DNA of 39,302 nucleotides from Candidatus Kuenenia stuttgartensis (GCA_945861865.1 CAMAWN010000034.1:1-39302); one strand, 5' to 3'. Shown: positions 26,286 through 35,768, numbered from the stretch's first letter. Numbers and translations: made by a program. The notes: generated from the letters alone by a model not told the origin.

Positions 26286-29200
26286 ATGCGCTTTGATTGG
26301 CTCGCCCGGATGAGAATCCGGTGTCGCAAAATTCGGCGAAGGGGGTCGCTACTGACCGGCCCCATTCAACGCTTGGAAGACCGTGCGATGCTCGCCGCGT
26401 TCGTCGTGGACAGCACGGCCGACACCGCTGACGTGAATCTTGTTGACGGCATCGCTGCCGATGCAGACGGAAAAGTCACCTTGCGAGCTGCCGTTCAACA
26501 GGCCAATGCGCTGGCGGGGGGCGACACGATCACATTGCCAGCCGGAATTTTCTCGTTGTATTTGGTGAATGGCGGATCGGGCGAGAACTTTGCCGTGTCT
26601 GGAGACCTAGACATTCTTGACGGTGTGACACTGATCGGTGCGGGAGCTGCCGACACGATCATCGATGGATTGAATCAGGATCGTGTCTTTGACATTTTGA
26701 GCGGAGTCATCGCATCAATCTCCGGTGTGAAGATCGCGGGAGGAGCATCGCTCTCGCTCGAGAACGGAGGTGGCATTCGCAACTCCGGCACGTTGACTCT
26801 GGAAAATGTCGTCTTCATTGGCAACTTTGCTTCGGGTGGCGGCGGAGCGATCGCTAGCACCGGAACCAACAGCACGTTGACGATCACCGATACGGTGTTC
26901 GATTCCAATAACTCAATCGGCTCACTCGGCGGCGGAGCGATTTTCAACGGCAGCCTGACGACGATCACTCGCGGAATGCTGAAGTACAACACTTCATCGT
27001 CCAACGGCGGCGCGATTGTCAACGCGGGTGGCGGTTCGCTGAGCCTGAATCAATCGACGATCAAGTTCAACGACGCCGGTTCCACGGCCAAAGGGGGCGG
27101 CATCTACAACAATGCGACGCTCTCCGTGAATTACAGCACGATTTCCAACAACAGGGCGGCGGATGGCGGCGGCATCGCGAACGTGAATTTCTCCGGCACG
27201 ACGACCGTGTCAATGCTGTTGGCAACTTTGTCGAGCAACAACGTCACGAATCAAGGAGGTGGAATCTACAGTGGTTCGGGAACGTCGATGTTGATCACGG
27301 ACAGCACCATCACGAAGAATTCGGCGGTGACGGAAGGGGGCGGGATTTTCCGTCAGACGCAGGTGCAGGTCACGATGGGTGGCTCGATCCTTGCGATGAA
27401 TTCAACGGGAACGTTCGGTGCTGATCTGTACGGCCTCATCAGCAGCCTCGGAAACAACTTGATTGGTTCGACATTGGGTGGTTCCGGATTTCAGACGGAT
27501 GACCTTCAGAACCTGGATCCGCATCTGGGTCCGTTGCAGAACAACGGTGGTCCGACATTCACGCACGCGTTGCTTTCCGGAAGCCCGGCGATTGACGGAA
27601 ATACGCCGACGACCTCGACCACAGACGATCAGCGGCTGATGTCACGACCGGTCGGCACGAGCGCGGACATCGGAGCTTTCGAAGTTCAGCCGACAGTCGT
27701 CACGCTGCCTCCCAGTCCGACCGATGTGACAATCACGCTCGGCGAGCCTGACATCATCGTCACCGACGACGATGGCACGATCATCCTGACGGTACCGCTC
27801 AATCCGGGCACTCCGGTCGTGATCACCGGGACGTCTGGGGACGATACCGTGACGATCGACTTTTCCAACGGCAATCCGATTTCGGATGGCGGAGCGACCT
27901 TCAACGGCGGTGGCGGCTCCGGCGATCAACTGGTGCTGACCAATGGTACCTTCGACAGCGTGACGCATGTGTTCTTCGACTCGTCCAGTGGCAAGATCAC
28001 ATTTCAGATCGGTACGACGATTTCTGTCCTGAATTATCAAGCGGTGACGTTGGCTATTATCGACTTGCTGACCGTCACGAACCGCACGTACCAGTTCGGA
28101 ACCACATCGGACAACGCCACGCTGGCGGACAATGCGATGGTCAGCGATGGTGTGTCGAAAATATCGAGTGTCTCGACGAGCACGCCCGTCGAATTCTCCT
28201 CTCCGTCGGCGTCGCTGACGATCCTGACCAAGGATGGCGATGACACGCTGACGCTGTCGGCCGTCGATTCGCTATTCGCGGCCTCGATGTCGGTGACTGG
28301 CGACGACGGGAATGATTTGCTCGACGCCTCGGCGTTCGAGATCAAGGTTTCTCTGCAAGGGAATGTCGGAGCGGACACGTTGAAGGGCGGTTCCGACAAC
28401 GACGATTTGAATGGCAACTCGGAAGACGATGCGATCGACGGCGGAGCCGGCAACGACTCGATTCAGGGCGGAATTGGCAACGACGTGCTGGTCGGTGCGG
28501 CGGGCCTCGACACGATATTGGGGCAAGCGGGCAACGACACGATCACAGGCGGTCTCGGCAACGACCTGTTGGATGGTGGCATCGGCACCGGTGATTTGCT
28601 GGTCGAGTCTGCGGACGCGAATTTGACGTTGACCAATACGCAGCTTGTGGGAATCGGCACCGACACGTTGGCGGGATTCGAGTCCGTAAACCTCACCGGT
28701 GGGTCTGGCAACAACGCGCTCACTGCGACGACATTTACCGGTACGGGAGCGGTGACGCTCAACGGCGACGGCGGCAACGACACGCTGCTTGGAGCGTCGT
28801 CGCGCGTCAATGTTCTCAACGGCGGCGAAGGGGACGACTCGTTGAGAGGAGGCAGTCTCAAAGACACGCTGTTCGGCGGAGCCGGTAACGATTCACTATC
28901 GGGCATGGCTGACGCCGACAAGCTCTTTGGCGAAGATGGCAACGACACGTTGCTGGGAGGCACCGCCAGCGACACGCTCGACGGCGGAAACCGGATTGAC
29001 GACATCGATCTCGTTGTGGACGGCGGCAACGTCAACTTCACGCTCACGAATTCGTTGCTGACTGGCAACGGCACGGATGTGGTGGTCAGCATTGAAGTCG
29101 CACAGATCACTGGCGGTGCCAGCGCCAACAAACTGGATGCCAGCGGATTTTCAGGCAACGTCACGCTCATTGGCGATGCGGGCAACGACACGCTCATCGG

Positions 29201-29636
29201 CGGATCGGGCAACGATTCGTTGCGAGGCGATGTCGGCAGCGACTCGCTCAAGGGCCGCGACGGCAACGACGTACTCAACGGCGGCAACGACACGTTGACC
29301 ACCGGAACCGACAATGACACGCTCAACGGTGGCAATGGCAATGATCTGCTGCTGGGAGGTATCGGCAACGACGCGCTCTCGGGCTACGCCGGCAATGACA
29401 CGCTGAATGGCGGAGCCGGTGCCGACACGCTGTACGGCGGCGACGGCAACGACAACTTGCTGGGCGGAGCAGGCAACGACACCTGTCTCGGCGGAATCGG
29501 CGACGACACGATCAATGGCCAAGGCGGAACTGACAAGCTCAGTGGCGATGGAGGCGCGGATGTCTTCATCGACATCGCCGATCGCGTGGAAGGCTTCGCG
29601 ATCAAACCGCTGCCGTCGTGGGTGAACGCGACGTAA
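26286..29636 (+). CDS. Secreted beta-helix and RTX calcium-binding repeat protein
   Basis: The 1116-residue product starts with a basic N-terminus and the planctomycete extracellular motif (PIQRLEDRAMLA, residues 27-37), a feature of exported planctomycete surface proteins. A CSLREA-like segment follows (GKVTLRAAVQQANALAGGDT), then a parallel beta-helix of polymorphic outer-membrane type repeats (GGGIRNSG, GGGAIFNG, NGGAIVNAGGG) to about residue 400. There is a linker, then RTX-type nonapeptides (GGxGNDTLxGG) at about 715-1085. The latter bind calcium in the known family. No type I secretion genes are nearby. The repeats read GGCAACGACACG at DNA level. It is probably surface-exposed, adhesive or structural. 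Confidence 0.9.
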   Translation: MRFDWLARMRIRCRKIRRRGSLLTGPIQRLEDRAMLAAFVVDSTADTADVNLVDGIAADADGKVTLRAAVQQANALAGGDTITLPAGIFSLYLVNGGSGENFAVSGDLDILDGVTLIGAGAADTIIDGLNQDRVFDILSGVIASISGVKIAGGASLSLENGGGIRNSGTLTLENVVFIGNFASGGGGAIASTGTNSTLTITDTVFDSNNSIGSLGGGAIFNGSLTTITRGMLKYNTSSSNGGAIVNAGGGSLSLNQSTIKFNDAGSTAKGGGIYNNATLSVNYSTISNNRAADGGGIANVNFSGTTTVSMLLATLSSNNVTNQGGGIYSGSGTSMLITDSTITKNSAVTEGGGIFRQTQVQVTMGGSILAMNSTGTFGADLYGLISSLGNNLIGSTLGGSGFQTDDLQNLDPHLGPLQNNGGPTFTHALLSGSPAIDGNTPTTSTTDDQRLMSRPVGTSADIGAFEVQPTVVTLPPSPTDVTITLGEPDIIVTDDDGTIILTVPLNPGTPVVITGTSGDDTVTIDFSNGNPISDGGATFNGGGGSGDQLVLTNGTFDSVTHVFFDSSSGKITFQIGTTISVLNYQAVTLAIIDLLTVTNRTYQFGTTSDNATLADNAMVSDGVSKISSVSTSTPVEFSSPSASLTILTKDGDDTLTLSAVDSLFAASMSVTGDDGNDLLDASAFEIKVSLQGNVGADTLKGGSDNDDLNGNSEDDAIDGGAGNDSIQGGIGNDVLVGAAGLDTILGQAGNDTITGGLGNDLLDGGIGTGDLLVESADANLTLTNTQLVGIGTDTLAGFESVNLTGGSGNNALTATTFTGTGAVTLNGDGGNDTLLGASSRVNVLNGGEGDDSLRGGSLKDTLFGGAGNDSLSGMADADKLFGEDGNDTLLGGTASDTLDGGNRIDDIDLVVDGGNVNFTLTNSLLTGNGTDVVVSIEVAQITGGASANKLDASGFSGNVTLIGDAGNDTLIGGSGNDSLRGDVGSDSLKGRDGNDVLNGGNDTLTTGTDNDTLNGGNGNDLLLGGIGNDALSGYAGNDTLNGGAGADTLYGGDGNDNLLGGAGNDTCLGGIGDDTINGQGGTDKLSGDGGADVFIDIADRVEGFAIKPLPSWVNAT

Positions 29637-29680
29637 TCAAACCAAGTGATTGGTTGGCAGTTTTCAGTTCAAGAGGCCAG

Positions 29681-30472
29681 TCACGCCGCGGGGCGGAGTT
29701 TGCGCGGGCGTTCCCACTTTTCTTTCATGCGCGAAAACTGATGCAGCCAGCGGTCGTAGTCTCGCGGCTTTGAGGCGAAGAACTCCCCCACTTCGGGGTG
29801 CGGCAGAATCAGAAATTCTTCGTCGTCGATCCCTCGGACCACGCATTCGGCGACGTCGTCCGGGCTGAGTGCGTGCGACTGCAAGAATTGATGGATCGGA
29901 TCGTTCAGATTGAGCATGTCCGTCTGCACGCCCGAAGGACACAGGCACGAGACGCGAATTCCCGCGCGGCGATAGTTGATCGACAGCCATTCGGCGAACG
30001 ACACGGTCGCATGCTTCGTCACCGAGTACGCGGCCGAACCAATCTCTGTCAGCAGTCCGGCTGCCGAGGACGTTTGCAGAAAGTATCCGTGACCGCGAGC
30101 CAACATGCCGGGCAATGCGGCTCGTGCGGCGTAGACGTTGGAAAGAACATGCAACTCCCACATCCGCTGCCAGTCGGCATCAGGAGTTTCAACGCCCCCT
30201 TTGATCGTCGATCCGGCGTTCGAGCAAAACAGATCGACACGACCCCAACGAGCTTCGGCTTCCGCGACCAATTGCTGAATGTGAGCCTCGTCACAGACGT
30301 CGCCCGGAATCGCGAGGCCCGCGACTTCCTGAGCGACCGACTCGGCGGCCTCGGCATCGAGATCGGCGACAATCAAGCCGCGCGGTCGTTCCTGAGCGAA
30401 CCGATGGCAAAGTGCTCGGCCAATGCCGTGACCTCCGCCCGTCACAAGGATGACTTTGTCGTTGAGTTGCAT
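29681..30472 (-). CDS. Short-chain dehydrogenase/reductase
   Basis: This 263-residue classical SDR starts at the ATG at 30472, directly before the beta strand KVILVTGGGHGIGRA (cofactor loop TGGGHGIG, 11-18). Further signatures are an acidic residue after the second strand (ADLDA, favouring NAD), NAG in SNAGS, the catalytic Ser135/136 and YSVTK (Tyr149, Lys153). The C-terminus carries a ~60-residue extension typical of steroid or sugar-type SDRs. It reduces or oxidises a small carbonyl or alcohol, substrate unknown. It converges with the first RTX gene, with 44 bases between, and is divergent from the second RTX gene. Confidence 0.92.
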   Translation of the reverse strand: MQLNDKVILVTGGGHGIGRALCHRFAQERPRGLIVADLDAEAAESVAQEVAGLAIPGDVCDEAHIQQLVAEAEARWGRVDLFCSNAGSTIKGGVETPDADWQRMWELHVLSNVYAARAALPGMLARGHGYFLQTSSAAGLLTEIGSAAYSVTKHATVSFAEWLSINYRRAGIRVSCLCPSGVQTDMLNLNDPIHQFLQSHALSPDDVAECVVRGIDDEEFLILPHPEVGEFFASKPRDYDRWLHQFSRMKEKWERPRKLRPAA

Positions 30473-30801
30473 GGCGGCATTTCTCGAAGAGCGATGCGAT
30501 CGACGAACAGGCCAGCAGTCTGGCGGATTCTCGCAAACCCACAAAGATCAAAGCGGCTCGGTGGCCGAACGTTGATTCGAGGGAATGCAAAGTCCGGCAA
30601 TTCTTGCCGCCGAACCGGCTTAGAGTTTCCGGTGATTCTGGTTATTCCGATTAGGAAAACTGGAGGGCCGACCCGGCTCTCGACGATTCGTGGAAGGAAT
30701 CGAGAAGGACTCGGTGCGCGAACCGCTCGCCCTGTTTTTTCGAGCAGATCACCACGATCGCGCTGCAGGGCCTTTGCGCGGCGATCAAACGGAGCGAGAT
30801 C
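30473..30801. other. Divergent intergenic region between SDR and RTX genes
   Basis: The roughly 330-base gap carries no gene that I can support. It must contain the promoters of the two flanking divergent genes. A GGAGCGAG ribosome-binding site lies just before the plus-strand ATG. No strong promoter match or repeat was recognised. Confidence 0.4.
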
Positions 30802-32409
30802 ATGTTGAGCTTTTGGAAGAAATGGCGTTCGGGTCAATCGGTTTCACGCCGTCGGACTTCAGGACGAGCCGACGATCGCGCGGCTGTTCAAGTTGAGCGT
30901 TTCGAGGGGCGGTGCCTGTTGAGCATCTCGACGCTCGTGAGCACATCCGCCGGCTCGACGACCGACCGCACGCTGACGATCACGGCGACCGCCGCCGAGG
31001 CGATTACCGTTGGGGTGAATGCGACAAGTCAGGTCACGATCAATGGTGCGTTAGTGGGTGCTCCGGTGGCCGCTGCCGACGTGTCCAAGCTGATCGTCAT
31101 CGGCGGCACCGGCAACAATCGGATCGATCTGACGGGCGTCACCGCCGCGGTCTTCACACGTCTGAGAGACGTTCAAGTCGATGGTGCTGCTGGGAATGAT
31201 CGCATCACCGGCAGCGAATTCGCGGAGAGCCTCAAGGGAGGCAACGGCAACGACACGATTCTGGCGGGGCTGGGCAACGACACCGTCGTTGCGGGCAACG
31301 GCAACGACAACGTTCAAGGTGGCGACGGAGCCGATTCGATCGACGGAGGTACCGGCAACGACACGCTCGTCGGTGGAAATCAGAATGACACGCTCAGCGG
31401 AGGCTCTGGCAACAATGTGCTCACGGGTGATGCCGGAAATGACTCGCTGATGGGAGGCATCGGCGTGGATGTCCTGTCGGGAGGCGTGGGGGACGATCAG
31501 CTCATCGGCGACAACGGCAACGATCAATTGGTCGGCGGCGATGGCAACGACACCGCGACCGGTGGCCAGGGGAATGACGTGCTGTCGGGCGGTGCCGGAG
31601 ACGACAACCTCTCGGCCGGTGATGGCAACGACGTCGTGGATGGCGGCGCGGGTTCCGACACGTTGCAAGGCGAGGCCGGTAATGATCGGCTGACGGCCGG
31701 CACGGACACCGCCAACAACACCCTACTAGGCGGAGCGGGCAACGACACACTGACATCGGCGGCTGGAGCGGACTCGCTCGATGCGGGTGATGGAAACGAT
31801 TCGGTGTTTGGCGGAGCCAATTCGGACACGATCCTCACGGGCAGCGGCGCGGACACGATCTTCGCCGGCGACGGCAGCGATTCGGTGGACGCCGGTGGAG
31901 GCAACGACTCGATTGATCTCGGAGCCGGTGATGACATCGCTCTGGGTGGCGACGGCAACGACTCGTTGTCTGGCGAGTCGGGCAGCGACAGCCTCGATGG
32001 CGGCACTGGCAACGACGTTCTTTACGGCGACGCCGATAACTTTGGCTTCGACTCGCTCTCATCCGACGACGGTGACGACACGTTGATTGGCGGCACCGGC
32101 AACGACACGTTGACCGGCAACGAAGGGAGCAATGAACTCGACGGCGGCACGGGCAACGACAGCATCCAAGGCGGATCGGAAAGCGACACACTGCTGGGCG
32201 AAGACGGCAACGACACGCTCTTCGGCGGCGGCGGCGATGACCATCTCGAGTCTGGTTTTGGACGAGACAGTGTGGTCGGAGGCTCGGGCGACGACGACAT
32301 CATCAGCGATTCGTTCGACATCGTTATCTCAGACGGCGGAGACGATCCGGTCAGCCAAGCGAACCTGTCCGGTTCGTCCAGTTCGACGAGCGGTTCGCTG
32401 AACTTGTGA
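30802..32409 (+). CDS. Secreted RTX calcium-binding repeat protein
   Basis: The 535-residue product opens with a basic stretch (WKKWRSGQSVSRRR) and a variant of the planctomycete extracellular motif (VERFEGRCLLS, residues 31-41). After a short beta domain, RTX nonapeptides run from about residue 130 to 510 with almost no interruption (GGNGNDTI, GGTGNDTLVGG, GGDGNDTATGG). The protein ends in a serine-rich tail. RTX repeats bind calcium and fold on export. The Cys39 in RCLLS might be lipidated, but the surrounding sequence is not a good lipobox. It is a smaller relative of the protein at 26286, with the beta-helix region missing. Confidence 0.9.
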   Translation: MLSFWKKWRSGQSVSRRRTSGRADDRAAVQVERFEGRCLLSISTLVSTSAGSTTDRTLTITATAAEAITVGVNATSQVTINGALVGAPVAAADVSKLIVIGGTGNNRIDLTGVTAAVFTRLRDVQVDGAAGNDRITGSEFAESLKGGNGNDTILAGLGNDTVVAGNGNDNVQGGDGADSIDGGTGNDTLVGGNQNDTLSGGSGNNVLTGDAGNDSLMGGIGVDVLSGGVGDDQLIGDNGNDQLVGGDGNDTATGGQGNDVLSGGAGDDNLSAGDGNDVVDGGAGSDTLQGEAGNDRLTAGTDTANNTLLGGAGNDTLTSAAGADSLDAGDGNDSVFGGANSDTILTGSGADTIFAGDGSDSVDAGGGNDSIDLGAGDDIALGGDGNDSLSGESGSDSLDGGTGNDVLYGDADNFGFDSLSSDDGDDTLIGGTGNDTLTGNEGSNELDGGTGNDSIQGGSESDTLLGEDGNDTLFGGGGDDHLESGFGRDSVVGGSGDDDIISDSFDIVISDGGDDPVSQANLSGSSSSTSGSLNL

Positions 32410-32538
32410 GGTCAGCGGAACCAGAGCGATCTGACTCTGGATCAGCTTCAATTCCTGCTGCAATCGCTGGGTGGTTGAGGTTGCTCAGGCACTCGCATTG
32501 ACGGTGTTTGGCATCCGCTTCAGACTCCCGTCGCTTTT

Positions 32539-32596
32539 CGTGGGGCAGGTTTTTGACCTGCCGAACCGAACGGGCAGGTTGGAAACCTTCCCCACG
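32539..32596. repeat. Hairpin repeat, family C copy 2
   Basis: Arms at 32539-32562 and 32573-32596 match at 20 of 24 positions. The outer ends CGTGGGG and CCCCACG and the inner GGCAGGTT reproduce the copy at 12529-12602. It ends 19 bases before the start of the acyltransferase gene and may be transcribed in its leader. Confidence 0.8.
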
Positions 32597-32615
32597 CGAG
32601 GCAACGGAGTGCCGC

Positions 32616-33584
32616 ATGAATTGGTTGCGTTGGCGACATCGGCTGGAGTATCTCGCGTTTCGCTCGATCGAATGCGTCGTGCTGATGCTGTCCCCCGCTC
32701 GCGGACGTGAATTGGCCGAGGCATTGGCCTCCGTCGTTCTGGGAATGCTGCCGCATCGGCTGACTCGCTACGACGTCGCCCAAAAGAATCTTCGGCAAGC
32801 GTTGGGTCCGGACGTGCCGGACGCGGTCATCGATAGGCACATCCGTGGCATGTGGGTGCATCTCTTTCGAGTCGTCATCGAAATCGTCCAACTCCCGCGC
32901 AAAGTTCGCAGCGAAAATTGCCTGAACTACGTCGAGTATGGCCCCGGCCGGCAGGCGTGCTGGCGAGCGTTCAACACCGGCCGTCCCGTGATGCTCGTCA
33001 GCGGCCACTTCGGCAATTGGGAGGTCGCCAACACCGCGTTCGGCTTGTTCGGCTATCCGATGGGAGTTGTTGCTCGCGATTTGGACAACCCCTATCTGCA
33101 TGCTTGGTTCAAACATTTTCGGGAGCACACCGGACACCGGCTGTTCTCGAAAGAGGGGGCGTCTCAACAGATGCAACCGCAGTTGGCGCAGCGCGGGCAT
33201 GTCGCGCTGCTGTGCGATCAGGACGCCGGTCCGCGCGGACTGTTCGTGGATTTCTTCGGCAAGCCGGCATCGACATTCAAATCGATCGCGCTGCTGGCAC
33301 TCGAACATCGTGCGTTGATCTGCGTCGGCGGAGCCATTCGCCTTCCGGACAATTCCCGGCGTGACGATGCGATCAGCCCCGGCTGGTCCAAGTTTCAACT
33401 CGTCTGCGAAGAGATCATCGACCCCGAAACGATCGACAGCCCCGATCCAGTGGGAGAGATCACTCGCCGCTACACCGCCGCACTCGAACGCCTGATCCGC
33501 CGCGCCCCCGAGCAATACTTCTGGGTCCACCGCCGCTGGAAGAGCGTTCCGCAACAACGCCGCGCCGCACGCAAGGCCGCGTGA
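32616..33584 (+). CDS. LpxL/HtrB-like lysophospholipid (lipid A) acyltransferase
   Basis: This 322-residue protein begins with a basic and amphipathic N-terminus and has the acyltransferase HxxxxE site as HFGNWE at 131-136, in VMLVSGHFGNWEVANT. The downstream GVVARDLDNPYLHAWFKHFR and LLCDQDAGPRGLFVDFFG match the KDO-dependent late acyltransferase family. It transfers a fatty acyl chain from acyl-ACP to a lipid A precursor or a similar lipid at the inner membrane. The start is set by GGAG 7-10 bases upstream. The leader holds a hairpin repeat. Planctomycetes carry lipid A genes, so a role in outer-membrane lipid synthesis is plausible. Confidence 0.9.
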   Translation: MNWLRWRHRLEYLAFRSIECVVLMLSPARGRELAEALASVVLGMLPHRLTRYDVAQKNLRQALGPDVPDAVIDRHIRGMWVHLFRVVIEIVQLPRKVRSENCLNYVEYGPGRQACWRAFNTGRPVMLVSGHFGNWEVANTAFGLFGYPMGVVARDLDNPYLHAWFKHFREHTGHRLFSKEGASQQMQPQLAQRGHVALLCDQDAGPRGLFVDFFGKPASTFKSIALLALEHRALICVGGAIRLPDNSRRDDAISPGWSKFQLVCEEIIDPETIDSPDPVGEITRRYTAALERLIRRAPEQYFWVHRRWKSVPQQRRAARKAA

Positions 33585-33595
33585 ACGTAGACGAC

Positions 33596-33624
33596 GCGTC
33601 TCGCGTCGGTCGGATACGAGACGC
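33596..33624. terminator. Bidirectional terminator-like hairpin
   Basis: GCGTCTCG (33596-33603) pairs with CGAGACGC (33617-33624), an eight-base stem in the 53-base gap between two converging genes. No T-run follows, so termination is inferred from position only. Confidence 0.4.
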
Positions 33625-33637
33625 ATCCGCCACGAAA

Positions 33638-34708
33638 TCACCAGCGTTCGACCGGACCGCTCGGAACCGGAATGTGCATCTCTGGCAACTCGCCGGTGCG
33701 ATTGCCGTTCACCGGGCCTTCGGTCGCGAGCTTCTCGAAGTAGCGGTCCAACCCGTCGGGATCGCGAATGAGCTGGAACTCGTGTCGTAACTTCGCTCGC
33801 ACATGCATGGCCTTCAAATACCAGTGAGCCATTTTTCGAAAGCCGATGATTGCCGACTCGACGCCGCGACGCTCGACGAGATACCGGAACTGCCGCTGCA
33901 TCAACGTGAGCCGATCATCGAAGGTTCCCGCCGGGTCGAACGAGCCGGTCGTTTCCCACTCGGCCAGTTGCCGAAAGATCCACGGATTGGCGAGTGCTCC
34001 ACGCCCGATCGAGACACCGTGACAGCCGGTCTCACGCAACATGACCTCCGCATCGGCGACGGTGCGGACGTCGCCGTTGCCGATCACCGGGATTCGCTCG
34101 ACCGCCTCGACGACCTGCCGAATGCCGTCGCGGTCCACGAAACCGGAGAATCCTTGCTCCCGCGTCCGTCCGTGAATCGCGACTGCTGCGATGCCAGCTT
34201 GTTCGAACTCGCGCGCGAAAAATGGAGCGGTGAGTTGCGTCGCGTCCCAGCCGAGCCGCATCTTGACCGTGACCGGAATTCGTACCGCCTCGACAACTGC
34301 TCGAACGAGCGACAGCGTCTCGTCCGGGCGGCACATCATGCTGGCTCCCGAACCATTCGCGACGATCCGCCGCACCGGACAGCCCATGTTGATGTCGATC
34401 GAATCGACTCCGCGCGCTTCGAGCAATCGTGCCGCGTCACGCATTATCGCAACGTCGCTGCCGAAGATCTGCACCGCGAACGGAGACTCGACCTCGCACG
34501 TCTCGATCAGTTCGAGCGTCTTCGGACTTTGAAACAGCAACGCGCGGGCATTGACCAAATCGGTGGTTGTCAGCCCCACTCCGCCGATCTCGTAAACGAT
34601 CCGTCGAAACGGCATGTTCGTGAAACCCGCCAGCGGCGAGAGCAGATACCGCGAACGCAATCGCAAGGCCCCGTAACTCACCGGCGGAGGAAACGTCATC
34701 ATCGCCAT
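33638..34708 (-). CDS. dusB: tRNA-dihydrouridine synthase, DusB-like
   Basis: The 356-residue protein reduces specific uridines in tRNA to dihydrouridine using FMN and NADPH. Motifs in order are LSPLAGFTNMPFRRI (FMN barrel start), the catalytic cysteine Cys110 in INMGCPVRRIVANGSGA, VTVKMRLGW (Lys149), IHGRTREQGFSG (His179) and IGNGDVRT followed by VSIGRGALANPWIF (phosphate binding). The C-terminal helical domain recognises tRNA. The length is typical (about 320-340). A second ATG two codons downstream is an alternative start. It follows a strong hairpin that separates it from the aldo/keto reductase gene on the same strand. Confidence 0.93.
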   Translation of the reverse strand: MAMMTFPPPVSYGALRLRSRYLLSPLAGFTNMPFRRIVYEIGGVGLTTTDLVNARALLFQSPKTLELIETCEVESPFAVQIFGSDVAIMRDAARLLEARGVDSIDINMGCPVRRIVANGSGASMMCRPDETLSLVRAVVEAVRIPVTVKMRLGWDATQLTAPFFAREFEQAGIAAVAIHGRTREQGFSGFVDRDGIRQVVEAVERIPVIGNGDVRTVADAEVMLRETGCHGVSIGRGALANPWIFRQLAEWETTGSFDPAGTFDDRLTLMQRQFRYLVERRGVESAIIGFRKMAHWYLKAMHVRAKLRHEFQLIRDPDGLDRYFEKLATEGPVNGNRTGELPEMHIPVPSGPVERW

Positions 34709-34724
34709 CCGTCATCAAACAAGC

Positions 34725-34745
34725 CCCTCTCCCTTTGGGAGAGGG
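34725..34745 (-). terminator. CCCTCTCCC/GGGAGAGGG hairpin
   Basis: A perfect nine-base stem with a three-base loop lies between two minus-strand genes, after the aldo/keto reductase stop and 17 bases before the DusB-like start. On the minus strand it is followed by GCTTGTTTGATG. It may terminate the first transcript or act in the leader of the second. The same CCCTCTCCC palindrome is frequent across many bacteria, so it may also be a dispersed repeat. Confidence 0.6.
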
Positions 34746-34760
34746 TGAGGGCAGGTGGAT

Positions 34761-35768
34761 TCAGCATTGCTGGGGCCGTCCTGTCACCGGATACGCGACG
34801 TCTTGGAAGCCTTTGCCGCTGTGTTCGCCGAGCGGATTGATGCTGTCGATGAAGGCTTCGTCGTCGGGGGAGATCGTGACGTTAATCGCTCCGAAGTTGT
34901 CGTCGAACTGCTCCATCGTGCGCGGGCCGAGGATCGCCGCAGTCAGGATCGGATTCGCGATGCACCACGCCAGCGCGAACTGAGTCATCGCCACGCCTCG
35001 CTTCTGGCAATACGCGGCGATCTTTTGCGAGATCTCAAAACTGGAGTCGCGGAGTTCAGCTTCCTTCATCCGCTTGTCCCCGCGAGCCGCTCGGCTCCCT
35101 TCGGGGAACGACTCGCCCGGCTTGTACTTGCCTGAGAGGACGCCGCGAGCCAGTGGGCTGTAACTGACCACGCCGATCTTGTGCTCTTGGCACAGCGGCA
35201 GCAACTCGACCTCGATGTCACGGTTCACGATGTTGTACAGCGGTTGCACACAGCAGAACTTGTTGAGCTTCAATCGGTCGCTGGTCCAGAGCGCTTCGCA
35301 CAGCCGCCAAGCTCGGAAGTTCGAGCAAGCGATGCTCAAGACCTTGCCCTGCCGCACCATGTCGTCGAGCGCTCGCAACGTCTCGTCGATCGTGGTGTCG
35401 TAGTCGGGAGCGTGGTAATAGTAGAGGTCAATCCGCTCGCACTTCAGCCGCCGCAAGCTGGCTTCGAGCGCTCGCATCATGTGATAGCGGCTCCCACCCT
35501 TGTCGTTCGGCCCGGTGCCCATGACTTGCCGGCCTTTGGTCGCCAGCACCACCTGATCCCACTTGCCGACAAGCGCTTTGCCGACGATCTCTTCCGACTT
35601 GCCGCCGGCGTACATGTCGGCCGTGTCGATGAAGTTGATCCCCTGGTCGATCGCCTTGTGGATGATGCGGATCGACGTCTCTTCGTCGGTCGCTCCGCCG
35701 AACATCATCGTGCCGAGGCAAAGCGGGGAAACGCGAACGCCGGTAGTGCCCAGCAGGCGGTAATTCAT
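34761..35768 (-). CDS. Aldo/keto reductase
   Basis: The ATG at 35768 (MNYRLLGTTGVRVSPLCLGT) gives a 335-residue member of the AKR superfamily with the complete catalytic tetrad: Asp48 and Tyr53 in FIDTADMYAGG, Lys78 in LATKGR and His119 in LYYYHAPDYD. SACSNFRAW-like and VSYSPLARGVLSGKY segments bind NADPH and close the barrel. An upstream extension of 53 residues is composed of repeat-like sequence and was rejected as a start. Substrate unknown. Divergent from the PRPP synthetase gene. Confidence 0.93.
   Translation of the reverse strand: MNYRLLGTTGVRVSPLCLGTMMFGGATDEETSIRIIHKAIDQGINFIDTADMYAGGKSEEIVGKALVGKWDQVVLATKGRQVMGTGPNDKGGSRYHMMRALEASLRRLKCERIDLYYYHAPDYDTTIDETLRALDDMVRQGKVLSIACSNFRAWRLCEALWTSDRLKLNKFCCVQPLYNIVNRDIEVELLPLCQEHKIGVVSYSPLARGVLSGKYKPGESFPEGSRAARGDKRMKEAELRDSSFEISQKIAAYCQKRGVAMTQFALAWCIANPILTAAILGPRTMEQFDDNFGAINVTISPDDEAFIDSINPLGEHSGKGFQDVAYPVTGRPQQC

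Noticed and set aside
28400..29540. Periodic GGCAACGACACG units that look like a CRISPR or tandem array
   Set aside because: The period and the reading frame match RTX nonapeptide coding repeats in a continuous open frame. There are no unique spacers of constant length.
31230..32270. Second set of similar tandem repeats
   Set aside because: Same explanation: RTX nonapeptides in the second secreted protein.
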